IMG/VR virus record: IMGVR_UViG_3300022918_000024
Location: 1-38,743 of that record
DNA length: 38,743 bases
Source: a virus
Strand: one strand, 5' to 3'
Shown: positions 21,534 to 30,754 of the stretch, in pieces
How positions within the stretch are numbered: position 1 is the stretch's first letter
How the letters are laid out: each line of letters opens with the position of its first letter
Position numbers and translations under genes: made by a program
The notes under the pieces: model-generated
Databases searched by the model: none
Seen by the model: the letters and a program-made list of their open reading frames with translations, nothing else
Told to the model about the DNA's origin: nothing

Positions 21534-22901
21534 ATGGTTTCTTTTCCCGTAGTATCACAAGAGACATTAAAAGATCGTGTTATTCGTGAAGGCGATCCGT
21601 GGCTTGGCCAAAGTAACAGCAATATGCGCTGGACAGGTGTTACTGTTGGCGCTGGTCAGGGTGTTGGTGGTGGCAATACACAACCGAATATCAAAGCATT
21701 TTGGCTTGAAAGCTTAACATTGAGTGCATCTGAAGCTTGTTACATTCAATCTTTAGGGCCATTCCTGCAATATGTTTCACCAAACGGGACAGCGCCTATT
21801 GGTAGTACATTTGTTCAATCTGGCTCATACACAGTGCCTGCAGGCGGAACTATCGTTGTTCCAATTCAAGGTCTTTTTGATTCACAACACCAAGTGCCCG
21901 GCTTCTCTCTGATGCAGGTGTTTGAGCAAGACCCGAAAATGTCTATTCCTTCTCTTAGTGCCAATGTTGCATTAACCTATAATAAAAACGGTGGGCCAAG
22001 TAACCAGAATACAATCGTGGCTGGTGACAAATATTCCACTCTGTTTAATATTATTAATAACTCTGGTAGTCCAACGTCTGGTACAGTCACTGTTGTAGAT
22101 AAAGTTCCGTCCCAGTGCCGTGTTATATCTTCTTCTGGCACAGGCTGGACAATTGGTGTGGTTGGTGATGTTTTAACGGCTACCACATCTGACGTGATCG
22201 CTAATGGTGCAACCAAGCCGTTCACTGTTGTTTATGAGAACACAAAGCTTGTCCGTGCTGCAACTTCAATCTTCGGTTATTCTGTTGATGTTGATATTGC
22301 CGCTGACTTGCCGCCGATCTGGTGGTGTGGAACGTCTATCACGGCTGGATCAACCCCAACCAGTTATATCCAGCATTTCACATACAAGACACGTAACTGG
22401 TTACGTGATGTTAAAGGTATTTCAACACGCGTCTTTAACCGTGGCGTTGGTGGGGCATCTTCAATTGCTCAGGAATTACTTCGTGCAACAAATAACCGCT
22501 ATGAGACGCTGCAAAAGCCTCGTATGGCGGTTTATGAAGAAGGTATTAACGATAGCGCACAAGGCGTTCCAACAGCTACGACCATTGCAAATATGCAGGC
22601 ATATGTGGCTCATGTGCGCCGTAAATCAGCCACTTGTCCTATTTTCATCTGGGCACCATTGCCAACAGGAAATGTAGGTTATGAGGCCTTAAATCAGGCT
22701 TTGCATCTTGTATATGGCCCAGCTGTTGCGGCTCTTGGTGATTCAAAGGTTTACTATGTCTCTACATTGCGTACTGCATGGAACCCTGTCACGCAGGATG
22801 CAACATACACAACGGACACCATTCACCCGAATGATGCTGGTAACCAGAAGATTGTAGATGTGTTTACAGCCTTTATGGATACTGTGAATTTAGGGGAATA
22901 G
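21534..22901 (+). CDS. Tail-associated SGNH/GDSL esterase, 455 aa
   Basis: Residues about 263-455 hold the four SGNH blocks: GTSITAG (266-272, nucleophile serine), RGVGG (303-307), GIND (337-340) and DTIHPND (428-434, Asp-His). All catalytic residues are present. Residues about 145-240 look like a DUF11/Ig-like beta domain, and the first 140 are beta-rich. SGNH enzymes in phage tails usually remove acetyl groups from surface polysaccharides. It sits between the gp4-like and gp10-like genes, so it is probably part of the tail. I chose ATG 21534 because AGAGG is at useful spacing; an ATG at 21525 touches it. Confidence 0.85.
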   Translation: MVSFPVVSQETLKDRVIREGDPWLGQSNSNMRWTGVTVGAGQGVGGGNTQPNIKAFWLESLTLSASEACYIQSLGPFLQYVSPNGTAPIGSTFVQSGSYTVPAGGTIVVPIQGLFDSQHQVPGFSLMQVFEQDPKMSIPSLSANVALTYNKNGGPSNQNTIVAGDKYSTLFNIINNSGSPTSGTVTVVDKVPSQCRVISSSGTGWTIGVVGDVLTATTSDVIANGATKPFTVVYENTKLVRAATSIFGYSVDVDIAADLPPIWWCGTSITAGSTPTSYIQHFTYKTRNWLRDVKGISTRVFNRGVGGASSIAQELLRATNNRYETLQKPRMAVYEEGINDSAQGVPTATTIANMQAYVAHVRRKSATCPIFIWAPLPTGNVGYEALNQALHLVYGPAVAALGDSKVYYVSTLRTAWNPVTQDATYTTDTIHPNDAGNQKIVDVFTAFMDTVNLGE

Positions 22902-22905
22902 ACCA

Positions 22906-24309
22906 ATGCGCACAGGCGTCTCCGGCGGAACATCCAAGCAACGCTCTACAAGCTTTAACGACGAGCGTTCTATCAATATGTTCCCTGTGGTTGATCCACG
23001 GGGCAAGGATGGCGTGGCCATGTACGGCAGACCGGGTAACCTGTTACTTGCGACGGCAGGCTCTGGGCCGGGGCGTGGGGCTTATACAGCGTCTAATGGT
23101 CGCGCCTTCTTTGTGAGTGGCAATTCTTTGTATGAGTATGATGGTACGGCAACTGGTGTCTTGCGTGGTGCTTTAGGAACGAATACCGGATTGCTCATTA
23201 CAATGGATGAGAATGGTACTCAGTTAGCCGTTTGTGACGGTAGCAAGCTTTATATCTTTACTTATGCGACAAATGCGTTTGCGGTGGTTGCAAGTGCTAA
23301 TTTACCATCTGCATCGACTGTCACCTTTATCGGTGGTTACTTCGTTGTTAGCCGGGTGAATAGCGGCATATTCCAGATTTCAGCACTCTATGATGGTTTC
23401 ACATGGGGTGCATTAGACTTTGCCACGGCTGAATCTTCACCAGATAGCTTATTGTGCGTTAAGAACATTGCCGGGCAATTGGCTTTGGTTGGTGCTAAAT
23501 CCACCGAGTTTTACTCCAACACAGGAGCTCGTTTCCCGTTCCAGCGTATCAATGGCGCTGTTATTTCAACGGGTACGGTATCAGCCTATTCCGTGCTGCA
23601 GCTCGATAACTCGATGTTTCTGGTTAGCCGTGATGATAACGGTGCAGGCATTGTTTACCGTCTGCAAGGTTTCTCACCGCGCCGTATCTCGACAGAACCG
23701 ATTGAGCTATTGATTCAGGCTGCACCTGCACCAGCCACTCTGCGGTCGTGGTCGTATCAGGAAGACGGTCACACATTCTTTGTGTTGACTGGTGGCGGTA
23801 TGAATACAACACTTGTCTATGACCTTGCAACAGGCGTATGGCACGAACGTGCTTACCTTAACCAGTATGGTAATTATGAACCTGATATTTCCGCTTGTGG
23901 TACTTATGCCTTTAATAAGATTATTACGATTGACCGCCAAAGCGGCAACATCTACGAACAGTCACTAAAATACAACAGTGATAATGGCCGTGAGATTGCA
24001 GCAGACCGTATCTTTACGCAGATTCAGGATGAAGATAAGCCGATCATTATCAAGAACCTGACGGTTGGTATTGAGACAGGTTTAGGCACACAAACAGGTC
24101 AAGGTTTTGATCCGCAGATTATTCTGTTCGTGTCTAAGGACGGCGGCAAAACGTGGTCTGGTGGCCGTTCCAAGTCAGCTGGTAAAGCTGGTGAATACCG
24201 TAGCCGTGTCAAGTTTGATCGTTTAGGTCAGGCTCGGCAGTGGATGCTACGCTTAAGAATGACCGATCCATCGTCTCGTTATATCTCTGGCGCTTGGATA
24301 AACACATGA
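22906..24309 (+). CDS. Tail accessory factor, P22 gp10-like, 467 aa
   Basis: Residues 4-60 (GVSGGTSKQRSTSFNDERSINMFPVVDPRGKDGVAMYGRPG) and the repeated short blade-like motifs (GRAFFVSGNSLYEYDG, GYFVVSRVNSGIFQISALYDG) are typical of the gp10 family. The length is near P22 gp10 (472 aa). This protein forms the hexameric tail hub below gp4 and seals the filled head. The gene order gp4, enzyme, gp10 is P22-like with the esterase inserted. ATGA overlap with the following gene. Confidence 0.87.
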   Translation: MRTGVSGGTSKQRSTSFNDERSINMFPVVDPRGKDGVAMYGRPGNLLLATAGSGPGRGAYTASNGRAFFVSGNSLYEYDGTATGVLRGALGTNTGLLITMDENGTQLAVCDGSKLYIFTYATNAFAVVASANLPSASTVTFIGGYFVVSRVNSGIFQISALYDGFTWGALDFATAESSPDSLLCVKNIAGQLALVGAKSTEFYSNTGARFPFQRINGAVISTGTVSAYSVLQLDNSMFLVSRDDNGAGIVYRLQGFSPRRISTEPIELLIQAAPAPATLRSWSYQEDGHTFFVLTGGGMNTTLVYDLATGVWHERAYLNQYGNYEPDISACGTYAFNKIITIDRQSGNIYEQSLKYNSDNGREIAADRIFTQIQDEDKPIIIKNLTVGIETGLGTQTGQGFDPQIILFVSKDGGKTWSGGRSKSAGKAGEYRSRVKFDRLGQARQWMLRLRMTDPSSRYISGAWINT

Positions 24310-24764
24310 GCATTCCAGTATCACCAAGTCCACAGGAACCAATTCTGCAGACAGATGAGAACAACAAGCCATTGCCAGAAGGACTGATTGCATCCAGCTG
24401 GTACTTGTTCTTGCAGAATATCATTGTAGGCGATACCGGGCAGACATCTGCTTCGCCTTGGGTACCAGTTGCAACTAACCTGACATTTGCCGGTTCTCCA
24501 CCTGTCATTACGGGTAACTATTACCAGAATGAAGGCTTTACAGACTTCTGGATTCGCATTGTACCGGGGACAAGCACGACTTCGACCTCTGGCACAACGT
24601 ACTTTGATCTGCCATTCGCAGTCACAGTTGACGCAGCATGTATGGTGGGAGGTTTACCGGGTGCTTTGGGATTGATTGATGCGGCAACCAAGCGTTGTTT
24701 CCCGCCTGCTTGGTCTGCGGTGACGGCTGCTATTACCATCACTGGCCGGGTGGTGTCGATATGA
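24306..24764 (+). CDS. Phage tail-region protein, 152 aa
   Basis: The start at 24306 overlaps the gp10 stop. The sequence begins MSIPVSPSPQEPILQTDENNKPLPEGLIASSWYLFLQNII, then has beta strands with a Ser/Thr-rich loop (PGTSTTSTSGTTYFDLPF) and ends in VTAAITITGRVVSI. Similar proteins occur after gp10 in P22-like and other podoviruses and may be tail or fibre adaptors. No fold can be assigned. The TGA overlaps the GNAT start. Confidence 0.65.
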   Translation: MSIPVSPSPQEPILQTDENNKPLPEGLIASSWYLFLQNIIVGDTGQTSASPWVPVATNLTFAGSPPVITGNYYQNEGFTDFWIRIVPGTSTTSTSGTTYFDLPFAVTVDAACMVGGLPGALGLIDAATKRCFPPAWSAVTAAITITGRVVSI

Positions 24765-25228
24765 TCAAGCGCAATATTCAGTTGGTTGCGGCAAAGCCGG
24801 GTGACGAGGAGATTATCCTTGATCTGCTGTATCCCGGTTATTTCAATGAAACCACGTTTAGCAACATGGATTTTGACCATGACCAGTGCCTTGAGACAAT
24901 CAAAATGTGGCTGAATCATTCCATTGTTGGCGCTGCTTTGGTTGATGGTCAATTCGCCGGGTTTGGTGTTTTGACGCTCAGCAAGAGTTTCTACAAGCAG
25001 ATGGAAGCTGACATTGAGATGTTCTGTATCAAGCCGGAGTTTCGCGGTTCCGGTGCATCACGTGCCATTCGTGATGTGTTGATCGAAACAGCGAAAGCCA
25101 ACGAAGTTAAACTCATGTACGCGTCTTGTTTGTCGGGCATGGGTGAGAAGAACGAAAAATTATTTATTAACCTTTGGAAAAAAGCCGGGTTTAAGAAGCT
25201 CGGCACCATGATGATGGGGAGTCTCTAA
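24761..25228 (+). CDS. GNAT-family N-acetyltransferase, 155 aa
   Basis: Motif A is EMFCIKPEFRGSGASRAIRDVLIE (residues 86-109), with RGSGASRA as the acetyl-CoA pyrophosphate loop. Upstream is GAALVDGQFAGFGVLTLS (motif C/D strands), and near the end LFINLWKKAGFKKLG matches the usual C-terminal strand. This is a normal-length GNAT. Phage GNATs of this type are encoded in structural modules of many podoviruses, with unknown substrate. It could modify a virion protein or a host factor. The start at 24761 overlaps the upstream TGA. Confidence 0.85.
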   Translation: MIKRNIQLVAAKPGDEEIILDLLYPGYFNETTFSNMDFDHDQCLETIKMWLNHSIVGAALVDGQFAGFGVLTLSKSFYKQMEADIEMFCIKPEFRGSGASRAIRDVLIETAKANEVKLMYASCLSGMGEKNEKLFINLWKKAGFKKLGTMMMGSL

Positions 25229-25229
25229 A

Positions 25230-26384
25230 ATGGGTGGAATTACAGGTATCTTACGCACAGTCGCACCGTTGGCGGGTCTTATTCCGGGGATTGGTATTCC
25301 TGGCGCTGCTTTATTAGGTGCTGGTGCAGGCGCACTTGGTGGAGGTGGTATTCGTGGCGCTCTTGGTGGTGCTTTGGGTGCTGGCGGTCTTGCTGGTGGT
25401 GGCGGTGCTTTAGGTAGTTTCCTTGGTGCTGGCTCTGGTGCTGCAGGATCCGCGCTTGGTGGTGGCCTCTTAGGTGCAGCCGGTGGCGCTCTGAATGGTG
25501 GTACACAAGGCGCATTGCTTGGCGGTGCTTTAGGCGGTGCCGGTGGTTACATTCAAGGCTCTGGTGGTCTTGGCAATGCGTGGGATAATATCACAGGTGC
25601 AGCGGCTGGTTCTGCGGCTCCAGCAGGTGGTCTGGCTTCGAGCTATGGCAATGTTGCGTCTGGCAGTGACCCTAGCCTCTGGGATCGTGTCACGGGCGCT
25701 CTTGGTGGTGGCGGAGCTGATTACACAGGTGCACAGGCTGGTCAGGCTGTTTCCGGTTTTGGTCAATCGGCTGCTGAACGTTCCTTGCTTTCAAGTGCCA
25801 GTAGCATGTTAGCACCAGCTGCTGGAACTGCTGCATCTGGATCAAGCAACTGGTTAACTCCTTTAGCCTCTGCTGGTCTTGGTACGTTTACCAACCAACG
25901 TGCTCAAGACCAATTGATTAAAGGTCAAGAAAAGGCCTTTGGTCAACTTTCACCATTCCTGAACAGCTCATTTGATGCAAGAAATCTAGCATCTGATCCA
26001 GGCTATCAGTTCCAGTTACAACAGGGTGAGCAAGCCTTGGGTCGTCAGCAGGCTGCCAAGGGTAATTACTTCTCTGGTGAGGCTCTGCGTGAAGCTGCTG
26101 ACTTTAATAAAGGTCTGACAGATACCACGCTGCAAGATGCTTATAGCCGCTATGCTAATGACCAGAATCGTAAGATCGGGGTTGCTGGTGGTCTGGCTGA
26201 CATTTACGGTAATATCGGTAATACGCAAGCTGCTGCAACAACTGGCTTAGGTAATATCCTGACAGGATCTTTAGCTGCAGCGACTGGTCAACAGGGTGTT
26301 AATGCCAACGGTCAAATGATTGGTGGCGATAGCAATAACGATGCTGCTATGATACAGTATCTGCGTTCGAAAGGACTTATCTAA
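25230..26384 (+). CDS. Ejection/DNA-transfer-like protein with glycine-rich N-terminus, 384 aa
   Basis: Residues 20-125 are extraordinarily rich in Gly/Ala/Leu (LLGAGAGALGGGGIRGALGGALGAGG...), a low-complexity hydrophobic stretch that could enter membranes. The second half is helical (GQEKAFGQLSPFLNSSFDARNLASDPGYQFQLQQGEQALGRQQAAKG, ANDQNRKIGVAGGLADIYGNIG), a pattern common in DNA-transfer/ejection proteins coded after the tail accessory genes. It likely corresponds by position to P22 gp7. The assignment is positional plus compositional. Confidence 0.72.
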   Translation: MGGITGILRTVAPLAGLIPGIGIPGAALLGAGAGALGGGGIRGALGGALGAGGLAGGGGALGSFLGAGSGAAGSALGGGLLGAAGGALNGGTQGALLGGALGGAGGYIQGSGGLGNAWDNITGAAAGSAAPAGGLASSYGNVASGSDPSLWDRVTGALGGGGADYTGAQAGQAVSGFGQSAAERSLLSSASSMLAPAAGTAASGSSNWLTPLASAGLGTFTNQRAQDQLIKGQEKAFGQLSPFLNSSFDARNLASDPGYQFQLQQGEQALGRQQAAKGNYFSGEALREAADFNKGLTDTTLQDAYSRYANDQNRKIGVAGGLADIYGNIGNTQAAATTGLGNILTGSLAAATGQQGVNANGQMIGGDSNNDAAMIQYLRSKGLI

Positions 26385-27280
26385 TGGCGAGACCTGATAC
26401 CACGGTATTTGACAAGCAGAAGACGCTGATTGATCAGAAGGCGTTGCAGGCGGCTTTTGATTTAAAGAAACAGATGGTTGCAGCTCAAATGCAACAGGCT
26501 CAGGCACCATCAAATGTGCAGGAGTATCAATACTTCCAGAGTCTGCCACCTGAACAACAAAACCAATACCTAAACGTTAAACGTGCATCTCAAGTCTTGA
26601 ACTTGGGTGACCAAATGGCTATTCGTGCGCCTGGCGGTGGTATTGCTGAAACTTATGGTGTTAATGTTAATCCTAACAATGCACCTGAATTGAAGGGTTT
26701 GCAGGCAACTGCTGTTAATAATGCCAGAATTGCAGCAGCTGCACCAATTGCAGCAGCCACTACACAGGGTAAAGCACAAGGTGAAGCTAATGCTCTTGTT
26801 AACAATAAGTCTCGCCAAGCTGGTAATGTTATTGATTTGATTGGTCAGGCTGAAGCAATATTGCCACAGGCAACAAGCGGATATGCACAGAATGTCGGAT
26901 CATCTCTAAAGAGTGCATTTAATGTTAGTGATGAGAAAACCAAAGCAGATGCACAGCTTGATCTGTTATCTGGCGCTTTGACTTCCAATGTTCCTCGTTT
27001 TGAGGGGCCACAGGGCGTACTTGATGTAGAGCTTTATAAAAAGATGGCTGCTGATGTTGGTAATAAAAACAAGCCTACTGGTGACCGTTTAGCTGCTTTA
27101 AAAACAATGAAAACATTAAATCAGAAGTATGCCAGCGCTGGTCAAGGAAGCATGATGGTTGAAGTCAACCCTGCTGCATCGCAACAAATCATTGTTACAA
27201 ACCCACAAACGGGCGAATCTTTGATGATTGACCCTTCAGACTTTGGAGCAGCACAGGCGGAAGGATTTGTTAAACAATGA
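26384..27280 (+). CDS. Ejection-type internal virion protein, 298 aa
   Basis: TAATG overlap with the preceding gene. The start is helical and charged (DKQKTLIDQKALQAAFDLKKQMVAAQMQQAQ); the middle has YQYFQSLPPEQQNQYLNVKRASQVLNLGDQ. From about 120 to 230 it is alanine-rich helix (AAATTQGKAQGEANALVNNKSRQAGNVIDLIGQAEAILPQ). This is a widespread phage protein pattern near injection proteins. It probably corresponds by position to P22 gp20. No catalytic motif is seen. Confidence 0.68.
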   Translation: MARPDTTVFDKQKTLIDQKALQAAFDLKKQMVAAQMQQAQAPSNVQEYQYFQSLPPEQQNQYLNVKRASQVLNLGDQMAIRAPGGGIAETYGVNVNPNNAPELKGLQATAVNNARIAAAAPIAAATTQGKAQGEANALVNNKSRQAGNVIDLIGQAEAILPQATSGYAQNVGSSLKSAFNVSDEKTKADAQLDLLSGALTSNVPRFEGPQGVLDVELYKKMAADVGNKNKPTGDRLAALKTMKTLNQKYASAGQGSMMVEVNPAASQQIIVTNPQTGESLMIDPSDFGAAQAEGFVKQ

Positions 27281-28860
27281 GCGATTGGCGCACCAGAGCT
27301 AAACCTGTAAGTATCCCAGCTATGCCAGATGCCGCGGCAATGGCTTTACCAGCTTATGCAGATCCTGATGGTTTGGCTAATATTCAAATTGAGGGGTTTG
27401 CTCAGCCGCAAGTAGTGCAAGGTGATTGGCGTTCTCGCGCGCAACCTGTACAGGCGCAGCCAGTGGTTGATCCGATAACTGCAGCTTTCAATCAGAAGAA
27501 GGGTATTACAGACCGAATTGCAGACGATTACGTTAATCGGGTCAATAAGGCTGAAAACATCACCAATCTTGAGAATTCTGGCCAATTAGGCGGTACTGAG
27601 GCAACGATCTACCGTGGATTAAATGCGGCTGCTTTGCCTATTGATGCTACCGGGCAATTGATTAAAACTGTTGCAAGTCCTGTAGGTTCTGCCATAAACT
27701 GGACAGCAGATACTTTTACACCAAACCTGAAAGGGGCTATCAAAGATGGCTATTCTGCTGTTGCGAATTCTCCTGTCGGGGAGATGGCTTCAAATGCCGT
27801 TCAAGGGTTCCAAGATTACCGACAAAATCATCCAGTCGCCTCAGCCCGAATCGGGGGTGCGGTTGATCTTGGGAATATCGCGGCAGCTTTCGCCCCAGTC
27901 GGTAAAGGTAAAAGCGTGGCAGGTTCCACTTTGGAATCGGTTGCCGCGCCTATAGAGCGTGGAGCTGGAAAAGCTATTAATGCTGTCAATACAAGAACAG
28001 TTATCCCATCTGCCCAAGAAGTTCGTCAATATGCTGGTGGCTTATTTAAGAAAGCTGATGCAGAAGGTGGAATTATCGGCGCACCTGAAGCTGATGGTTT
28101 TTATAACCAAATCGCACAATTAGACAAGCAAACAGAGGCTGGAACTATTTTCGCAGGTGACAGCCCTGTCAAACAACTTATGCAGCGTATTAATGATGAG
28201 AAGACTGGTTTGCGTGGTAAGCCACTTACCTTTGAAGCTGCTAAAGAAGTTGATGAGGCTTTAGGCGAATTAGCTTATGGTACTATGGATATTAAAGGAA
28301 ACCTCGATTCCAACGGTACAAAGTTCCTTGATATGCAGCGTGCATTACGTGAGCGTGTAGCACAAACTGAAGGCGGCAAAACTCTTACAGATGCCCGTGA
28401 AGCATGGTCTGCATCAATCCGCATGTCGGATATTGAGCGAATTATTGCTAAAGCTGGACGTTCTGAGCAGCCAGCTACGGTTATCCGTAACGGTGCTAAG
28501 ACTCTTTTAGATCAAGCCAAGAAAACAAAAGGTGCGTCTAAAGAAGAAATAAAAGCATTAGAAAAAATGGCAGATACAGGAATTGTAACAGATTTCTTCC
28601 GGTTAGGTGGTAGTGGTCTTGTTCCTATTATTTCAACCATTGCAGGTGCGCCAGGTGGAGTTGTCGGTTCTGCATTAGCTGGAGCAGCTGGATATGGGAT
28701 ACAGCAAGGTTCCAAAGCCATTGGTGTTGCACGTCAGACTGGACGTGCCAATAAGGCATTAGAAGCATCATCTAACCGTCTTGGATTAACTAAAACGGTC
28801 AAACGCATCGACCTACAAAAAGCCTTCGAGGCTAAAAAACTCTTGAAAAAAGGTAAATAA
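27277..28860 (+). CDS. Ejection-type internal virion protein, 527 aa
   Basis: The ATG overlaps the upstream TGA. Two copies of a DWRTRAKPV/DWRSRAQPV motif (about residues 3-11 and 50-58) open the chain. A helical region follows, then IGGAVDLGNIAAAFAPVGKG and, near 440-485, a glycine/alanine-rich hydrophobic segment (GLVPIISTIAGAPGGVVGSALAGAAGYGIQQG) that could cross a membrane. This fits the third ejection protein (P22 gp16 position). No lytic transglycosylase motif found. Confidence 0.7.
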   Translation: MSDWRTRAKPVSIPAMPDAAAMALPAYADPDGLANIQIEGFAQPQVVQGDWRSRAQPVQAQPVVDPITAAFNQKKGITDRIADDYVNRVNKAENITNLENSGQLGGTEATIYRGLNAAALPIDATGQLIKTVASPVGSAINWTADTFTPNLKGAIKDGYSAVANSPVGEMASNAVQGFQDYRQNHPVASARIGGAVDLGNIAAAFAPVGKGKSVAGSTLESVAAPIERGAGKAINAVNTRTVIPSAQEVRQYAGGLFKKADAEGGIIGAPEADGFYNQIAQLDKQTEAGTIFAGDSPVKQLMQRINDEKTGLRGKPLTFEAAKEVDEALGELAYGTMDIKGNLDSNGTKFLDMQRALRERVAQTEGGKTLTDAREAWSASIRMSDIERIIAKAGRSEQPATVIRNGAKTLLDQAKKTKGASKEEIKALEKMADTGIVTDFFRLGGSGLVPIISTIAGAPGGVVGSALAGAAGYGIQQGSKAIGVARQTGRANKALEASSNRLGLTKTVKRIDLQKAFEAKKLLKKGK

Positions 28861-28862
28861 CC

Positions 28863-29807
28863 ATGGCGGTACTCCTCCCGGTCCCATTCCAATACTTCCC
28901 AAACCCTGTTACCGGGCTGCCCTTGGCGTTCGGTAAGATGTACACCTATGCCGCTGGCACCAACACGCCTAAAGCGGCCTACAGTGACCAAGCAGGGACA
29001 ATCCCCTTAACCAACCCGATTTACTTTGACGCTGAGGGATTTCCCCTGTCAAGCTTAGGTGGATCACGTGTCAACATCTGGGTTGATGGTTCTTATAAGT
29101 ATGTCTTGCAAGACCAGTTCAACGTACAGGTTGGCATCCCGGTTGATAACGTTACCAGCTTCTCAGCTGGTGGTGCCAATGCGCTTGATATTAACGGATT
29201 GACCGATAACCCATCCCCTGCAACGGATGATTATATTCCGACCTATGATACCAGCGCTGTTGCCAACCGTAAAATCAGCATTGCTAATCTGCTTGCTCTG
29301 GTTCCTGCGCCTACTTCAACTGCATCTACTATCTCTGTGGTTATACCTACAACATCAGGGACTTCGGTCAGTGCTGGTGCTAACAGTATCCCCACCGGAA
29401 CAAAGCAGATTTCAATCAACTTTATCGGTGTTTCAACAAGCGGCACGTCATTGCCCATTTTACGTTTTGTCACAAGTGGTGTAGCAGCAACCTCTGGATA
29501 TGTTGGATCAGGGACTAAAGTGAACGTTGCTAATACTCTCTATACAACGGGTCTTATTGTAAATACCAACCATGCCGCTGCTGATGTCATATGTGGGACG
29601 ATCATTCTTACCAAGGCTGATAACCTGACAGGATCGCCTCAATGGACATGTTCGGGCACTATCGGTTTGGCTAATACAGCACAAACATCTATTACAGGTG
29701 GTTATTTTACGTCTCCCAACACCCCTATCACAGAGATTATTTTAACGACTATAAACGGTACAGATACATTCGATGCCGGGGCTATTTCTCTCATGTATGC
29801 ACTGTAG
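28863..29807 (+). CDS. Tail fibre/spike head-binding-domain protein, 314 aa
   Basis: Residues 1-85 (FQYFPNPVTGLPLAFGKMYTYAAGTNTPKAAYSDQAGTIPLTNPIYFDAEGFP) are the common N-terminal virion-attachment domain of phage tail fibres and spikes. The rest is Ser/Thr-rich beta (about 150-314). It is short and has no depolymerase beta-helix. Enzymatic action on the host surface may therefore come from the SGNH protein instead. Likely the receptor-binding tail protein. Confidence 0.72.
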   Translation: MAVLLPVPFQYFPNPVTGLPLAFGKMYTYAAGTNTPKAAYSDQAGTIPLTNPIYFDAEGFPLSSLGGSRVNIWVDGSYKYVLQDQFNVQVGIPVDNVTSFSAGGANALDINGLTDNPSPATDDYIPTYDTSAVANRKISIANLLALVPAPTSTASTISVVIPTTSGTSVSAGANSIPTGTKQISINFIGVSTSGTSLPILRFVTSGVAATSGYVGSGTKVNVANTLYTTGLIVNTNHAAADVICGTIILTKADNLTGSPQWTCSGTIGLANTAQTSITGGYFTSPNTPITEIILTTINGTDTFDAGAISLMYAL

Positions 29808-29816
29808 GATCAGGTA

Positions 29817-30098
29817 GTGGAAATCAATGACTTCACACTAGGGCTACTCGGAACCATTGGGACAACCCTAGTCGGCGTCATTGGTAAGCTCTACTTTGAT
29901 AATAAGCAGCTATCGAGCGCCAATGATACAATTCGGGATAAGTATCAGGAGAAGTTTGAAGGCCTGCTTGTTAAGGTCATTGAATTAACAGGCAATAGCG
30001 CCAAACAGCTTGAGTCCTATAATACTTCTATTACAACGCTTACGGCTGCTTTTGCAACATTGCGTGATGATTTCTTACGCGGAAAGGGTAACCAGTAA
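29817..30098 (+). CDS. Small membrane-anchored protein, 93 aa (GTG start)
   Basis: GTG at 29817 behind an AGGT-like site. One hydrophobic segment near the start (TLGLLGTIGTTLVGVIGKLYF, residues 7-27) is followed by a helix of coiled-coil character (ANDTIRDKYQEKFEGLLVKVIELTGNSAKQLESYN). It lies at the start of the lysis cassette, so it may be a holin-related protein or antiholin. One-TM topology and position are the only evidence. Confidence 0.6.
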   Translation: MEINDFTLGLLGTIGTTLVGVIGKLYFDNKQLSSANDTIRDKYQEKFEGLLVKVIELTGNSAKQLESYNTSITTLTAAFATLRDDFLRGKGNQ

Positions 30099-30298
30099 TG
30101 GCATTCTTTCGTAAAAAAGATAAACCGTTTGTTGAGGTATCGGCACCTGAGCTTGAAAAACAGCTTGAAAACCAAGAGCGCCGTTTAGAACAAGCGGGCC
30201 GGGAGTTTCATAAAAAAAAAAGCGTTGTCAGCTTGACAGCTTTAGAGCTTCTTCTCAATGGTTTAGCGTCTGGCAAGCTTAAGAAAGAGGAAATCTGA
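30098..30298 (+). CDS. Hypothetical protein in the lysis cassette, 66 aa
   Basis: TAATG overlap with the gene before and a one-base junction with the next. The protein is very charged (FFRKKDKPFVEVSAPELEKQLENQERRLEQAGREFHKKKS) and helical, and ends in SLTALELLLNGLASGKLKKEEI. No membrane segment. Function unknown; position suggests a lysis or virion helper. Confidence 0.6.
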   Translation: MAFFRKKDKPFVEVSAPELEKQLENQERRLEQAGREFHKKKSVVSLTALELLLNGLASGKLKKEEI

Positions 30299-30753
30299 TG
30301 TTAAATTTTACCAATGCTTTTGCTGAGGATTTAAGATTTTCCTTTAGCGTTACCAACCTGCTACTTGGTTTTATTGTCCTGTTCTTTGCGAGCGGGACAA
30401 TCTTTATGTGGATCACAGATAAGCCGAAATCAGAACGATTCTGGTTTATATCCGGGATCGCCTGTCACTGGAGTGCTACAGTCATTGCCCGGATCATTGA
30501 CCTTATGCGTGAGAATGGTGGCATGCTGGTGCGCAACGCCCATCTGTTAACGACATTTAACATGTGTCTGGTCTTTGCAGCCGGGATATTCTATATCCGC
30601 GCATTGAGTCAGCATATCTGGCCCAATCTATGGCGCAATATGATGTATGCGCTCATGGGATTGTCTCTATTATTATATACCTGCAAATTCATGGTATGCG
30701 ATGATAAGCCTAAAAAAGAAGATATTTGTTTTATGAACCTGTGGGGAATGTAG
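30298..30753 (+). CDS. Membrane protein, candidate holin, 151 aa
   Basis: Four hydrophobic segments (residues about 19-38, 48-66, 80-101 and 108-126) with little between them, and a charged, cysteine-containing C-terminus. It stands directly before the endolysin and is therefore the best holin candidate, though four segments and 151 aa are more than most holins. Its ATG overlaps the upstream TGA (TGATG). No family recognised. Confidence 0.62.
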   Translation: MLNFTNAFAEDLRFSFSVTNLLLGFIVLFFASGTIFMWITDKPKSERFWFISGIACHWSATVIARIIDLMRENGGMLVRNAHLLTTFNMCLVFAAGIFYIRALSQHIWPNLWRNMMYALMGLSLLLYTCKFMVCDDKPKKEDICFMNLWGM

Positions 30754-30754
30754 A

